Source: Corynebacterium urealyticum (GTDB lineage Bacteria > Actinomycetota > Actinomycetes > Mycobacteriales > Mycobacteriaceae). Taken from it: a stretch of 38,455 nt of DNA. Positions 1 through 8,466 of the stretch are shown here, in pieces. The position numbers and the translations under genes were made by a program. The DNA is taken from NCBI GenBank assembly GCA_020741275.1, contig DYZK01000092.1, positions 1 to 38,455 on the forward strand. Reading direction: 5' to 3'. The notes beneath the pieces are model-generated. The model ran no database searches, was not told the origin of the DNA, and was given only the letters and a program-made list of their open reading frames with translations. How positions within the stretch are numbered: position 1 is the stretch's first letter; each line of letters starts with the position of its first letter.

Positions 1-1768
1 CCCCGGAGTTGCCGATCAGCTGCGGAACCGCCACCCCGGTGTCCTCCGTGATGGCGCGCACCAGACTATAGGCCTCGGGGTGAACGGCGGAGGCGTCCAA
101 CGGGTCCTCCCCATCGTGAATGCGGAGGAAGCCTGCGGATTGTTCGAAGGCACGTGGCCCCAGGCGCGGCACCTTCAGCAGCTCCTTGCGGGAGCGGAAG
201 GCACCGTTATCGTGCCTGTGGGTGACGATGTTCTCTGCCACGGATTTCGTGATTCCCGCGACCCGCTCGAGAAGCTCGGCGCTGGCGGAGTTGACGTCGA
301 CGCCCACCGAGTTCACGGCATCCTCGACTACCGAGTCCAGGGAGTGGGTTAGCCACGTCTGGTTCACGTCGTGCTGGTACTGCCCCACCCCGATGGATTT
401 CGGGTCGATCTTCACCAGCTCGGCCAGCGGATCCTGCAGGCGCCGGGCGATCGAGACCGCGCCGCGCAGGGAAACGTCCATGTCCGGGAACTCCCGCGAC
501 GCAACCTCGGAGGCAGAGTAGACGGAGGCCCCTGCCTCACTGACGATGACCGGGGTCGGGCGCTTCCCGCCGGCCTCGGCGATGAGGTCGGCAATCTCCC
601 GGGCGAGCTTCTCGGTCTCGCGGCTGGCCGTCCCGTTGCCCACCGCGAGCAGTTCGACTCCGTGCTCGGCGACCAGGCCGGCAAGCTGGCTACGGGCCTG
701 CCCCCACTTCGCCGCCCCGGAGTGCGGGTAGACGATGATCGTGTCCACTACCTTGCCGGTGGCATCTACGACCGCGCACTTCACACCGTTACGATAGCCG
801 GGGTCCATCCCCAGGGTGGCGCGCTGTCCGGCGGGTGCGGCGAGCAGAAGATCGCGCAGGTTCTTCGCGAAGACATCCACGGCGGAGGCGTCCGCCCGCT
901 CCTTCAGCTTGACCCGGGCGTCCACGGCCGAGCTGACGGCGAGCTTCGTGCGCCAGCCGAAGCGAACGCACTCGGCGCGGAACTTATCGGCCGCATCCCC
1001 CTGCGGACCGAGGTCCAACCGGTCGGCAATGATCCCCTGGTAGAACTCGTCCTCCTCCCCTCCCGTGAGGTTCACGTGGAGCACCCCCTCGCTCTCGCCG
1101 CGCAGGATAGCCAGGATTCGGTGGCTGGGAAGCTTGTCCAGGGGCTCCGAGAAGTCGAAGTAGTCCCGGTACTTCGCCCCTTCTGTTTCCTTCCCATCGA
1201 CGACGCCGACCTCGGCGACGCCTCGGTTGAAGAACTCCTCGCGGACCTCGCCCACCAGGTCGGCGTCCGTGGCGATGCGCTCAACGACGATGGCGCGTGC
1301 CCCGGCCAGTGCTGCCTTGGTGTCCTCGAACCCTTCGCAGAGGTACTCCTCGGCGATGCTTGCCGGGTCCTCGCTGACCCCCGGGGCTAGCAGCGTGTCC
1401 GCGAGCGGCTCCAGCCCGGAGTCCCGAGCGATGGTGGCCTTGGTCTTGCGGGTTTTCTTATAGGGCAGGTAGAGGTCCTCGAGGCGGGACTTCGTCTGCA
1501 CGGCGCGGATCTCGGCGGCAAGCTCTTCGGTGAGTTTGCCCTGCTCCTCGATGGCCTTGAGGATGGCTTCCTTACGCTCCTCCAGCTCCCGCAAGTAGTT
1601 CAGGCGGGTTTCCAGCTGGCGGATCTGTGAATCATCCATCCCGCCGGTGATTTCTTTGCGGTAGCGGGCGATAAAGGGAACCGTGTTGCCCTCGTCGAGC
1701 AGGGCGATGGTGGCCTGGACGTGCGACAGCCCGGCACCTAGTTCCTCGGCTAGAATCTCTGCGATCAT
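1..1768 (-). CDS. tex: Tex, S1-domain RNA-binding transcription accessory protein (3' end outside window)
   Basis: The first 589 residues of Tex, a nucleic-acid-binding protein of about 750-780 residues that acts in transcription and RNA turnover. Translation from the ATG at 1766-1768 gives MIAEILAEELG, then the typical N-terminal region with FIARYRKEITGGMDD. Next comes the YqgF/RNase H-like domain, beginning with LGMDPGYRNGVK near residue 320. The helix-hairpin-helix block (ELLERVAGITKSVAENIV) lies near residue 500. The reading frame is open to the left edge, so the rest of the helical region and the C-terminal S1 domain lie outside. It is 82 nt downstream of a BCCT carrier gene on the same strand; I see no strong terminator between them. 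Identification is secure; its exact role in this organism is not known from sequence. Confidence 0.95.
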   Translation of the reverse strand, partial: MIAEILAEELGAGLSHVQATIALLDEGNTVPFIARYRKEITGGMDDSQIRQLETRLNYLRELEERKEAILKAIEEQGKLTEELAAEIRAVQTKSRLEDLYLPYKKTRKTKATIARDSGLEPLADTLLAPGVSEDPASIAEEYLCEGFEDTKAALAGARAIVVERIATDADLVGEVREEFFNRGVAEVGVVDGKETEGAKYRDYFDFSEPLDKLPSHRILAILRGESEGVLHVNLTGGEEDEFYQGIIADRLDLGPQGDAADKFRAECVRFGWRTKLAVSSAVDARVKLKERADASAVDVFAKNLRDLLLAAPAGQRATLGMDPGYRNGVKCAVVDATGKVVDTIIVYPHSGAAKWGQARSQLAGLVAEHGVELLAVGNGTASRETEKLAREIADLIAEAGGKRPTPVIVSEAGASVYSASEVASREFPDMDVSLRGAVSIARRLQDPLAELVKIDPKSIGVGQYQHDVNQTWLTHSLDSVVEDAVNSVGVDVNSASAELLERVAGITKSVAENIVTHRHDNGAFRSRKELLKVPRLGPRAFEQSAGFLRIHDGEDPLDASAVHPEAYSLVRAITEDTGVAVPQLIGNSG

Positions 1769-1850
1769 TTAAGCCATTGTAGGTGCCGGGCTGTCCCAAG
1801 CTTGTACCAGGACCACCCGGACCGGGGCCCGTACTGGCGCGAGGCGCTTA

Positions 1851-4037
1851 TTAGTCGGCGTTGTGATCGCCGAAGTCTTCCTGCCACTCCGGGATCTCGG
1901 TGTTGTAGGCCGAGAGGTCGGTCTCGCCCGGCTGGTTACGCTGCATGTGCAGGTACTCCATGTGGCGTTCAAACAGGTCCAGCACATTCGCGATGATCTG
2001 CTCGCGGGTGTAGCCGAAGACGTCGTAGCCCAGGGAGCCGTTGATGCCAAAGACCTCAACGCGGTAGTAGTTCGCGCCGTGGCTGCCGCGGCGGGCGAAC
2101 TTCGGCAGGCGCTCCTCGATTGGGTAGAGCTGGTAGCGGAAATCCGGATCGCCCTTGAAGGTGACGAACAGGTCGAGCTGGTTGATGCCGGTGTGCTCGT
2201 CAGCCACTGTGGTCAACGTTGCCTCGTGGCCATTGTTCATCAGCTCCTCAGTGACGTCCTTCAGAGCCGGCTTGGCGACCTCCATGATGAAGGACTGCGA
2301 CTGTTCAGCGGTCGGCCACGTGCCGACGCGCTCCACGCGCGTGCGCCAATCCCCATGCTGGCTATCCGTGCGGCCGGAAATTGCGCCGTGCAAGGCGACG
2401 GCACGGGAGTCCATCTGCAGGACCTCTTGTCTGACTGAGAGCACCAGCCCGGCCATGATGAGGAAGACCACGATCATGAATGGCAGTCCCATGATCAACG
2501 TAGCCATCTGCAGGGTGCCGATGCCGTCGACCTGCAACATCGCAACCGTCAGGACAGCGACGGCAACAGACCACAGCACGCGCAGCCAGACCGCACCATC
2601 GGCGGCAGGATCGGTGGAGCGGGAAGAGAATTTCGCCATGACCAGGGCACCGGAGTCCGCGGAGGTGACGAAGAACAGCAGGCCGACGATCATCGCCAGC
2701 ACCAGTGCCAGGGTCGGCCACGGAAGGCCCTGCAGCACCATGTAGAAACCGCGTTCCGGTGAGTTAACGGTCTGCTCCAGCAGGTCGCGGTCGCCGTTGT
2801 TAACGACGCGGTCCAGGGCCATATTGCCCAGGAAGGATGCCCACAGCGCCAGGAACAGGAACGGAACCAGCAGGGTGCCGACGATGAACTGTCGGAAGGT
2901 ACGGCCACGGGAAATGCGGGCCAGGAACAGCCCAACAAACGGCGCCCAGGCCACCCACCAGGCCCAGAAGAACAGGGTCCAGTTGGCCATCCACTCTTGG
3001 GTGGAGGCCGGGGTGGTCGTATAGGAGAAGGTCTCGAAGGTCCAACGCGGCAGGGTGGTCAGGTAGTCACCCATGTTCTTCACGAGGGAGTCGAAGAGCC
3101 AGCCGGTGCGGCCACCAGCGACGACGATGACGAGCAGCGCGACGGCGAGGTAGACGTTCCACTCCGAGAGGCGCTTAATGCCCTTATCCACGCCCGACAC
3201 GGCGGAAAGGGTGGCCGCGGCGACGGCCAGCACCACCAGCGCGATCTGCATGGCCTTGCCCTCGGGCAGGTCAAAGACGAGGTTCAGGCCGAAGTTCAGC
3301 TGCACTACGCCGATGCCCAGCGAGGCGGCCACACCGAAGACTGTGCCCAGCAGGGCGGCAATGTCCACTGCGTCACCGATGGGACCGTGGATGCGCTTCC
3401 CGATCAGCGGGTACAGGGCGCTGCGGATGGCCAGTGGCATATTGAGGCGGTAGGCGTAGTAGCCGAAGGCCAGCCCCATCAGAGCATAGAGTCCCCAGCC
3501 GGAGATGCCGTAGTGGAACAAGGTCCACAGCACGGCTTCCTTCATGGCCTCCTCGGTCTCGCCCGGGCCAACCGGCGGATTAGCGTACTGCGCCAGCGGC
3601 TCGGCGACGGAGTAGAACAGGATTCCGATGCCGATACCCGCGGCAAACAGCATCGCTGACCAGGAGAACAGGGAGTACTGCGGGCGGGAGTGATCGGGCC
3701 CCAGACGAATATTGCCGGCCTTGGACGCGGCCAGCCAAATCATGAAGATGAGGGTGATCGCCACGACGGCGACGTACAGCCACCCGAAGTTTCCGGTCAG
3801 CCAGCTGGCCGTGCCGCCGACGATCTTGTCGAAGCTCTCTGCCCCGGCGGCTGCCCAGATGGCAACGGCCACCGTGACCACCAGGGTGATGATGATGACG
3901 GGCCAGTTGGCTGCGTCATCCTTCTTCATTTTTGCGGCGGCGGGAGCGGGCTTCCCCAGCAGAGTGCGGATGCGGGCAGCACCCTTTTGCTTGGTGGGGG
4001 AATCGCTGCCTGCCGCTGCGCGTGCAGTGTCTGCCAT
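1851..4037 (-). CDS. BCCT-family transporter, BetT-like with long cytosolic tail; Gly at the substrate/ion motif
   Basis: A 728-residue betaine/choline/carnitine transporter in the cytoplasmic membrane. The start is ATG with AAGGAG 6 nt upstream. About twelve hydrophobic segments run from residue 45 to 535. The glycine-rich TM3 motif GIGIG is at 134-138, and the TM8 signature WAWWVAW at 358-364 provides the aromatic cage for a quaternary ammonium group (W360, W361, W364). A hydrophilic tail of about 195 residues follows (535-728), as in E. coli BetT. Gly138 aligns with BetP Gly153, where BetT-type choline carriers have Asp. The paralogue upstream has Asp there, so this copy may prefer another betaine or a different coupling ion; that is inference. 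It is the last gene of the betT-betB-BCCT run, 114 nt after betB, a gap large enough to hold its own promoter. Confidence 0.93.
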   Translation of the reverse strand: MADTARAAAGSDSPTKQKGAARIRTLLGKPAPAAAKMKKDDAANWPVIIITLVVTVAVAIWAAAGAESFDKIVGGTASWLTGNFGWLYVAVVAITLIFMIWLAASKAGNIRLGPDHSRPQYSLFSWSAMLFAAGIGIGILFYSVAEPLAQYANPPVGPGETEEAMKEAVLWTLFHYGISGWGLYALMGLAFGYYAYRLNMPLAIRSALYPLIGKRIHGPIGDAVDIAALLGTVFGVAASLGIGVVQLNFGLNLVFDLPEGKAMQIALVVLAVAAATLSAVSGVDKGIKRLSEWNVYLAVALLVIVVAGGRTGWLFDSLVKNMGDYLTTLPRWTFETFSYTTTPASTQEWMANWTLFFWAWWVAWAPFVGLFLARISRGRTFRQFIVGTLLVPFLFLALWASFLGNMALDRVVNNGDRDLLEQTVNSPERGFYMVLQGLPWPTLALVLAMIVGLLFFVTSADSGALVMAKFSSRSTDPAADGAVWLRVLWSVAVAVLTVAMLQVDGIGTLQMATLIMGLPFMIVVFLIMAGLVLSVRQEVLQMDSRAVALHGAISGRTDSQHGDWRTRVERVGTWPTAEQSQSFIMEVAKPALKDVTEELMNNGHEATLTTVADEHTGINQLDLFVTFKGDPDFRYQLYPIEERLPKFARRGSHGANYYRVEVFGINGSLGYDVFGYTREQIIANVLDLFERHMEYLHMQRNQPGETDLSAYNTEIPEWQEDFGDHNAD
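2902..2981. repeat. 80-bp direct repeat, copy 1 (BCCT carrier)
   Basis: This segment matches 6828-6907 at 74 of 80 positions by hand count, in the same orientation. It encodes the TM8 signature region of the BCCT carriers. It reflects the paralogy and strong constraint on this helix, and could support recombination across betB. Confidence 0.85.
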
Positions 4038-4151
4038 TCCTGACTCCTTGTAGAAAACCTTCGGTCAGCTGCAAATGTGCGCTATACCACTCCTCCATCC
4101 TAGTGGAGTCTCAGGTTTTCCGCAGGAGTCTTTGAGGTTCCAGGCAGAGCT

Positions 4152-5723
4152 TTAACCCTGGAACCACCCAGTCACCGCAGGCGCGATGTTGTGGTAAACG
4201 TGCTTCTGCTCCTGGTACTCGGCCAGCCCGGTCGGCCCCAGCTCTCGGCCGTTACCAGACTGCTTCATACCGCCCCATTCCGCCTGCGGCAGGTATGGGT
4301 GGAAGTCGTTGATCCAAATGGTGCCGTGACGCAGGCGCGCGGTGACCCGCTCCGCCTTGCCAGCGTCGGTGGTCCACACGGCACCGGCGAGGCCGTACTC
4401 CGTGTCATTGGCGATCTCCACAGCCTCATCCTCGGTGCGGAAGGTTTCCACCGTGACGACCGGACCGAAGGCCTCGTCGTACACGCAGTCCATCTCCCGG
4501 GTGGCGCCGTCGATCACGGTAGGCAGGTAGAAGTAGCCCTTCGACAGGTCGGTGTTACCAGTGCTGTGCGGGCCATTATTGTCCGCCTCATCGGCGATCT
4601 TGCCACCCGTGCGGATATCCGCACCCTGCTCACGGGCGCGATCGACGTAGGCTGCCACCTTGTCGCGGTGTTCAGCAGAGATGAGGGCGCCGGTCTCAGC
4701 GGCCTCGTCGAGCGGCCCGCCCAACTTGATGGCCTCAGTACGGCGCACGAGCTCGTCGACGAACTTCTCGTGGATGGATTCCTCGACGATGATGCGGGCG
4801 CCCGCGGAGCACACCTGCCCGGAGTGGACGAAGCCACCGTTGAGGGCGTTGTCCACCGCAGCGTCGAAGTCCGCATCGGCGAAGATGACGTTCGGGTTCT
4901 TGCCGCCCAGCTCGAGGGCGACGCGCTTCACGGTCTCCGCCGCCTGCTTGGCGATAATCTTGCCGGTCACCAGGCCACCGGTGAAGGAGACCATATCCAC
5001 GTCCGGGTGGGTGGACAGTGGGTTGCCGGCAGTAGCGCCAGCGCCGGTGATGAGGTTCGCGACACCGGCCGGTACGCCTGCCTCGGTCAGCACGGTCATG
5101 AGCATCATCGCGGTGTGCGGGGTGAGCTCCGCCTGCTTGAGGACGAAGGTATTGCCCGCGGCGAGCGCTGGGGCGACCTTCCACGCCACCTGCAGCAGCG
5201 GGTAGTTCCACGGGGTAATCAGACCACACACACCGACGGGCTCGGCGTCGATGCGAGAGCGGACGTTCGGGTCCCCCGCATCGACCACGCGTCCGGCGGC
5301 GTGGCCGGCGAGGGTGCCGAAGTAGTCGAAGGAGGCCGCAATGTCGTCCATATCGGCCTCGGCCTCCGGGAGGCGCTTACCGGTATCGGCAGCCTCAGCG
5401 CGGGCGAACTCGTCCTTATTCTCGCGAATCAAGTCGGCGACCTTGACCAGGATCTTGCCGCGCTCCACGGCAGGAACGGCGCGCCACTCACCTGCATCGA
5501 AAGTACGGCGGGCGACCTCGATCGCACGGATCGTGTCCTTCTCGCTCGCCTCGGAGACCATACCGACCTCCGAGCCGTCCGCCGGGTTGATGATAGTGCG
5601 GGTCTCGCCGTCAGCGGCGGGCTGCCACTGACCATCGATGAACAGCGACGCCACCGCATCATTGCTGTGAACCCCCTTCAGCAGGGGCGAGCGTGCTGGG
5701 TCGAAGAGCTTCTCAGTGCTCAT
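4152..5723 (-). CDS. betB: Betaine-aldehyde dehydrogenase (NAD(P)+-dependent)
   Basis: A 523-residue aldehyde dehydrogenase, oxidising betaine aldehyde to glycine betaine. I chose the ATG at 5721-5723 (MSTEKLF) because GGAAAGGA precedes it by about 8 nt; an in-frame upstream start would add six residues without a good ribosome site. Key residues: Asn173 (TPWNYPLL, oxyanion hole), the cofactor segment FVLKQAELTP at 193-202, general base Glu271 in LELGGKNP, and catalytic Cys305 in SGQVCSAG. The cofactor loop reads FTGGLVTG rather than the common FTGSTxxG. The function rests on family membership plus position between two BCCT carriers and opposite betA; by sequence alone a broader aminoaldehyde dehydrogenase is possible. 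It starts 41 nt after the betT stop, so the two are probably cotranscribed. Confidence 0.93.
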   Translation of the reverse strand: MSTEKLFDPARSPLLKGVHSNDAVASLFIDGQWQPAADGETRTIINPADGSEVGMVSEASEKDTIRAIEVARRTFDAGEWRAVPAVERGKILVKVADLIRENKDEFARAEAADTGKRLPEAEADMDDIAASFDYFGTLAGHAAGRVVDAGDPNVRSRIDAEPVGVCGLITPWNYPLLQVAWKVAPALAAGNTFVLKQAELTPHTAMMLMTVLTEAGVPAGVANLITGAGATAGNPLSTHPDVDMVSFTGGLVTGKIIAKQAAETVKRVALELGGKNPNVIFADADFDAAVDNALNGGFVHSGQVCSAGARIIVEESIHEKFVDELVRRTEAIKLGGPLDEAAETGALISAEHRDKVAAYVDRAREQGADIRTGGKIADEADNNGPHSTGNTDLSKGYFYLPTVIDGATREMDCVYDEAFGPVVTVETFRTEDEAVEIANDTEYGLAGAVWTTDAGKAERVTARLRHGTIWINDFHPYLPQAEWGGMKQSGNGRELGPTGLAEYQEQKHVYHNIAPAVTGWFQG

Positions 5724-5764
5724 TATGTTTGTCCTTTCCAAGGATCACGTGGGTGATGATCGAA

Positions 5765-8065
5765 TTATTTCTCTTCTGCGTCTACAGCAAGGCCTGGGTC
5801 GTCAGTCCATGCTCGCACAGGCTCAGCACCGTCGGAGTGGTCAGAGGTACCCGGCAGGTTGCGCTGAATGTGGATGAATTCCAGGTGACGCTCGTACAGA
5901 TCCATGATGTTGTCCTTGATCTGTTCCTGCGTATAGCCGTAGACGTCAAAGCCCATGGAGCCCATGAGGTCAAAGACTTCCAGGCGGTAGTAGACGCTGC
6001 CGTCGCTGGTGGAGCGGGTGAACGTCGGGACCGGGAGTTCGACTGGGTAGATCTGGTAGCGGAAACTCTGCTCTTCATCGAAGGTGACGGTGAGGTCCAG
6101 CTGCTTGACGTCGATTCCTGGCACCTTCGCGGAGACAAGGGTGGCGTTGAGGCCACGGCTGTTGAATTGCTCGGCGACTTCCTGCAGAGCAGGGCGTGCG
6201 GTCTCGGACATGAATTTCTGGGCGTCCTTCGCCGCCGGCCACGTGGACGCGCGGGAGAGGCGACGCAGCCAGTTGCCCCTCTCCTTCTCCCCGGAGCTGC
6301 GGCCGGACATGGCTGCGTGAATGGACACGCTCCGGGCCTCGTTGTGGATCGTTTCCAGCTTCAGGGAGCGGATGAGGCCCAGCATGATGAAGTACATGAC
6401 GATGGCGAAGGGCAGACCCATGACCACCGTGGCGTTCTGGACGGTCTCCACGCCATTGATCTGCAAGAGAACGATGGTCAGAACGCCGACCAGCACGGCC
6501 CAGAAGATGCGGGACCAAATGGGTCCGTCCTGGCGGGAGTCGGTCACCTTGGAAGTGAAGTTGGACATCACGAGCGCACCGGAGTCCGCCGAGGTGATGT
6601 ACAGCAGCAGACCAACCATCGTGGACAGGCCAATCAGGAAGGTCGCCCCCGGGGAGGATGCCAGCAGGTCGTAGAAGCCGCGCTGTGGCTCGGCGACTGC
6701 TGCCTCACCAAAGGCGGAGTCGCCACCGATGACGCGGCTGAGTGCGGTGTTTCCGAAGAAGCTCATCCAGCCAAGGATGAACAGGAACGGCACGGTCAGG
6801 ACGCCAAACACGAACTGGCGCAGGGTGCGGCCGCGGGAAATGCGAGCCAGGAACAGGCCGACGAACGGCGCCCAGGCCACCCACCATGCCCAGAAGAACA
6901 GGGTCCAGGCGCCCAGCCATTCCTTGGTCTCTTCCGGTGTCTCGCTGAAGGCATAGGTGTCCATGGACATGCTCGGCAGCTGAGTGACGTAGTCGCCGAC
7001 GTTCATGATGAGCGCGTCGAAGAGGAAGGAAGTCTGCCCGGAGATCACGATGTAGGCAGCCAGCGCGATGGCGAGGATGACGTTGAACTCGGAGAGGCGC
7101 TTGATGCCCTTATCAACGCCGGAGACAGCTGACAGTGTGGCCACTCCGACGGCGGCGATAACAAGAGCCATCTGCACGGTCGGGCCTTCCTCCCAGCCAA
7201 AGAGCAGCTTCAGGCCGTAGTTCAGCTGAACCACGCCGATGCCCAGGGAGGTCGCGATGCCGAAGACGGTGCCCAGCATCGCGGCGATATCCACCGCGTT
7301 GCCGACCGGCCCATGGATGCGCTTACCAATCAGCGGGTAGAGGGCGCTGCGGATCGCCAACGGCATGTTGAGTCGGTAGGCGTAGTAGCCGAAGGCCATA
7401 CCCATCAGGGCGTACATGGCCCAGCCGGTCACGCCGTAGTGGAAGAGCGCGTAGACGACGGCGTTCTCCGCAGCCTCGCGCGTCTCCCCCGCCCCGACTG
7501 GTGGCGCGTAGTACTGCGTCACCGGCTCGGCGACGGCGAAGAACATGAGGTCCACTCCAATGCCGGCGGCGAAGAGCATCGCGGACCAGGAGAACAGACG
7601 ATACTCGGGCCGGGCGTGATCGGGGCCGAGGCGGATCGCCCCTGCCCGCGAGAGCGCGACCCCCAGCACGAAGACCACACAGATCGTGGCGGTGAGGATG
7701 TAGAACCAGCCGAGGTTATTGGCGATCCACCCAGTGGTGGAGCCCAGGGTGTCGTAGGCGTTATCGGGAGCGATGGTCGCCCAGGCCACGATGATCGCGA
7801 TCCCCAAAGCCGAGAGGAGGAACACCGGCCAGTTGGCCTTGGGCTCCACGATCTCGCCCGGGGTGTACGGCTCGGATTCCCGCTCGTCGCCGTGGCCTAC
7901 GACAACCTCGGGAACGATCTGCGGTTCAGCGGTCGCGTCGGTGCCTTTTTCGGTCGTGTCGACGGAGCCAGGGGTGCTCGACGCGCCTTCCGACATTTCG
8001 TTCCCTTTCGCTGAATCTGTGTTCTTCATCTCATTTCCAGTATCTTTTGGCGGCCCATCACTCAA
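5765..8065 (-). CDS. betT: BetT-type choline transporter (BCCT family)
   Basis: A 766-residue BCCT carrier close in plan to E. coli BetT. It has a hydrophilic N-terminus of about 75 residues, twelve predicted membrane helices, and a cytosolic tail of about 200 residues. The TM3 motif is GIGVDLMFFAVAEPVTQY with Asp172 at the position of BetP Gly153. Asp here is characteristic of choline carriers such as E. coli BetT, so choline uptake is the likely job. The TM8 signature WAWWVAWAPF is intact. The proposed start is TTG at 8063-8065, with AGGAGGG (8076-8082) 10 nt upstream. In-frame ATGs at 8029 and 7996 would shorten the soluble N-terminus; the one at 7996 has AAAGGG about 7 nt upstream. It is the first gene of the bet operon and diverges from betA. 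Confidence 0.94.
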   Translation of the reverse strand: MSDGPPKDTGNEMKNTDSAKGNEMSEGASSTPGSVDTTEKGTDATAEPQIVPEVVVGHGDERESEPYTPGEIVEPKANWPVFLLSALGIAIIVAWATIAPDNAYDTLGSTTGWIANNLGWFYILTATICVVFVLGVALSRAGAIRLGPDHARPEYRLFSWSAMLFAAGIGVDLMFFAVAEPVTQYYAPPVGAGETREAAENAVVYALFHYGVTGWAMYALMGMAFGYYAYRLNMPLAIRSALYPLIGKRIHGPVGNAVDIAAMLGTVFGIATSLGIGVVQLNYGLKLLFGWEEGPTVQMALVIAAVGVATLSAVSGVDKGIKRLSEFNVILAIALAAYIVISGQTSFLFDALIMNVGDYVTQLPSMSMDTYAFSETPEETKEWLGAWTLFFWAWWVAWAPFVGLFLARISRGRTLRQFVFGVLTVPFLFILGWMSFFGNTALSRVIGGDSAFGEAAVAEPQRGFYDLLASSPGATFLIGLSTMVGLLLYITSADSGALVMSNFTSKVTDSRQDGPIWSRIFWAVLVGVLTIVLLQINGVETVQNATVVMGLPFAIVMYFIMLGLIRSLKLETIHNEARSVSIHAAMSGRSSGEKERGNWLRRLSRASTWPAAKDAQKFMSETARPALQEVAEQFNSRGLNATLVSAKVPGIDVKQLDLTVTFDEEQSFRYQIYPVELPVPTFTRSTSDGSVYYRLEVFDLMGSMGFDVYGYTQEQIKDNIMDLYERHLEFIHIQRNLPGTSDHSDGAEPVRAWTDDPGLAVDAEEK
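6828..6907. repeat. 80-bp direct repeat, copy 2 (betT)
   Basis: Partner of 2902-2981; six mismatches in 80 bp. The two copies are 3.9 kb apart with betB between them. Confidence 0.85.
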
Positions 8066-8102
8066 GGCGTCCCGACCCTCCTACGTTAATTCTGAAATAG
8101 TT

Positions 8103-8129
8103 TTGGCTGCTCTTTTTAAAGCGAGCCAA
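8103..8129. promoter_or_regulatory. Inverted repeat in the betT leader, possible operator or hairpin
   Basis: Arms TTGGCT (8103-8108) and AGCCAA (8124-8129) are complementary. GCT/AGC inside them extends the stem to 9 bp with one unpaired G. The centre is T/A-rich. The element sits 38-64 nt upstream of the betT TTG start, where a repressor or a leader hairpin could act. No known operator consensus was matched. Confidence 0.35.
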
Positions 8130-8450
8130 CTACTCATGCATAGCAAACCTTTTGCCATTCCCGCACCTGAGCCTGACAATTCCCTGAAAGTCGCAGCCAC
8201 ATCATGATGCGCTCTAGCTGCATATTTCAGTCATCTCACAGACTTTTAGGCACGGCAGCTGAATTTGTGATTTATGCCATGTTTCACTTGGGATAGCGAT
8301 TTCCCGGGTGGCATTGGCCTTTAATCCGCTGGCATACTGGATCGTGCTCAATGTTTTTTTAGTTGCATTTTCGGGGTCATATCAATGTCCGGGATGCTCG
8401 TTCCCCCTTGGGAAACAGCCCGCAACGACACCCCGGTTATGCCTTAGGAA

Positions 8451-8458
8451 AGGTGAGG
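8451..8458 (+). promoter_or_regulatory. Ribosome binding site that decides the betA start
   Basis: AGGTGAGG lies 8 nt before the in-frame TTG at 8467-8469. No comparable site precedes the earlier in-frame start at 8308, so the TTG is the likely initiation codon. Confidence 0.7.
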
Positions 8459-8466
8459 TTTCACTC

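Larger units (their letters stand above)
8066..8466. promoter_or_regulatory. Divergent control region between betT and betA
   Basis: This 401-bp stretch separates the divergent betT and betA genes and is clearly more AT-rich than its surroundings. A plus-strand frame is open across its right part, but the encoded residues have no FAD-enzyme character, so I treat it as untranslated leader. Visible elements: a bulged inverted repeat at 8103-8129 (arms TTGGCT/AGCCAA plus inner GCT/AGC) about 40 nt before the betT start; a perfect 10-bp palindrome CATCATGATG at 8200-8209; and an inverted repeat TTCCC-CCTT-GGGAA at 8401-8414 in the betA leader. No -35/-10 pair is convincing. No BetI-type repressor gene lies in the window, so any regulator of these sites is encoded elsewhere. 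Confidence 0.6.

Noticed and set aside
4191..5756. 521-codon plus-strand frame antisense to betB
   Set aside because: The minus strand encodes an intact aldehyde dehydrogenase with its catalytic Cys and Glu; the antisense product is His/Arg/Val-rich without motifs.
8308..8466. N-terminal extension of BetA beginning at 8308
   Set aside because: The added residues are not family-like and no ribosome site precedes 8308, whereas AGGTGAGG stands 8 nt before the TTG at 8467.
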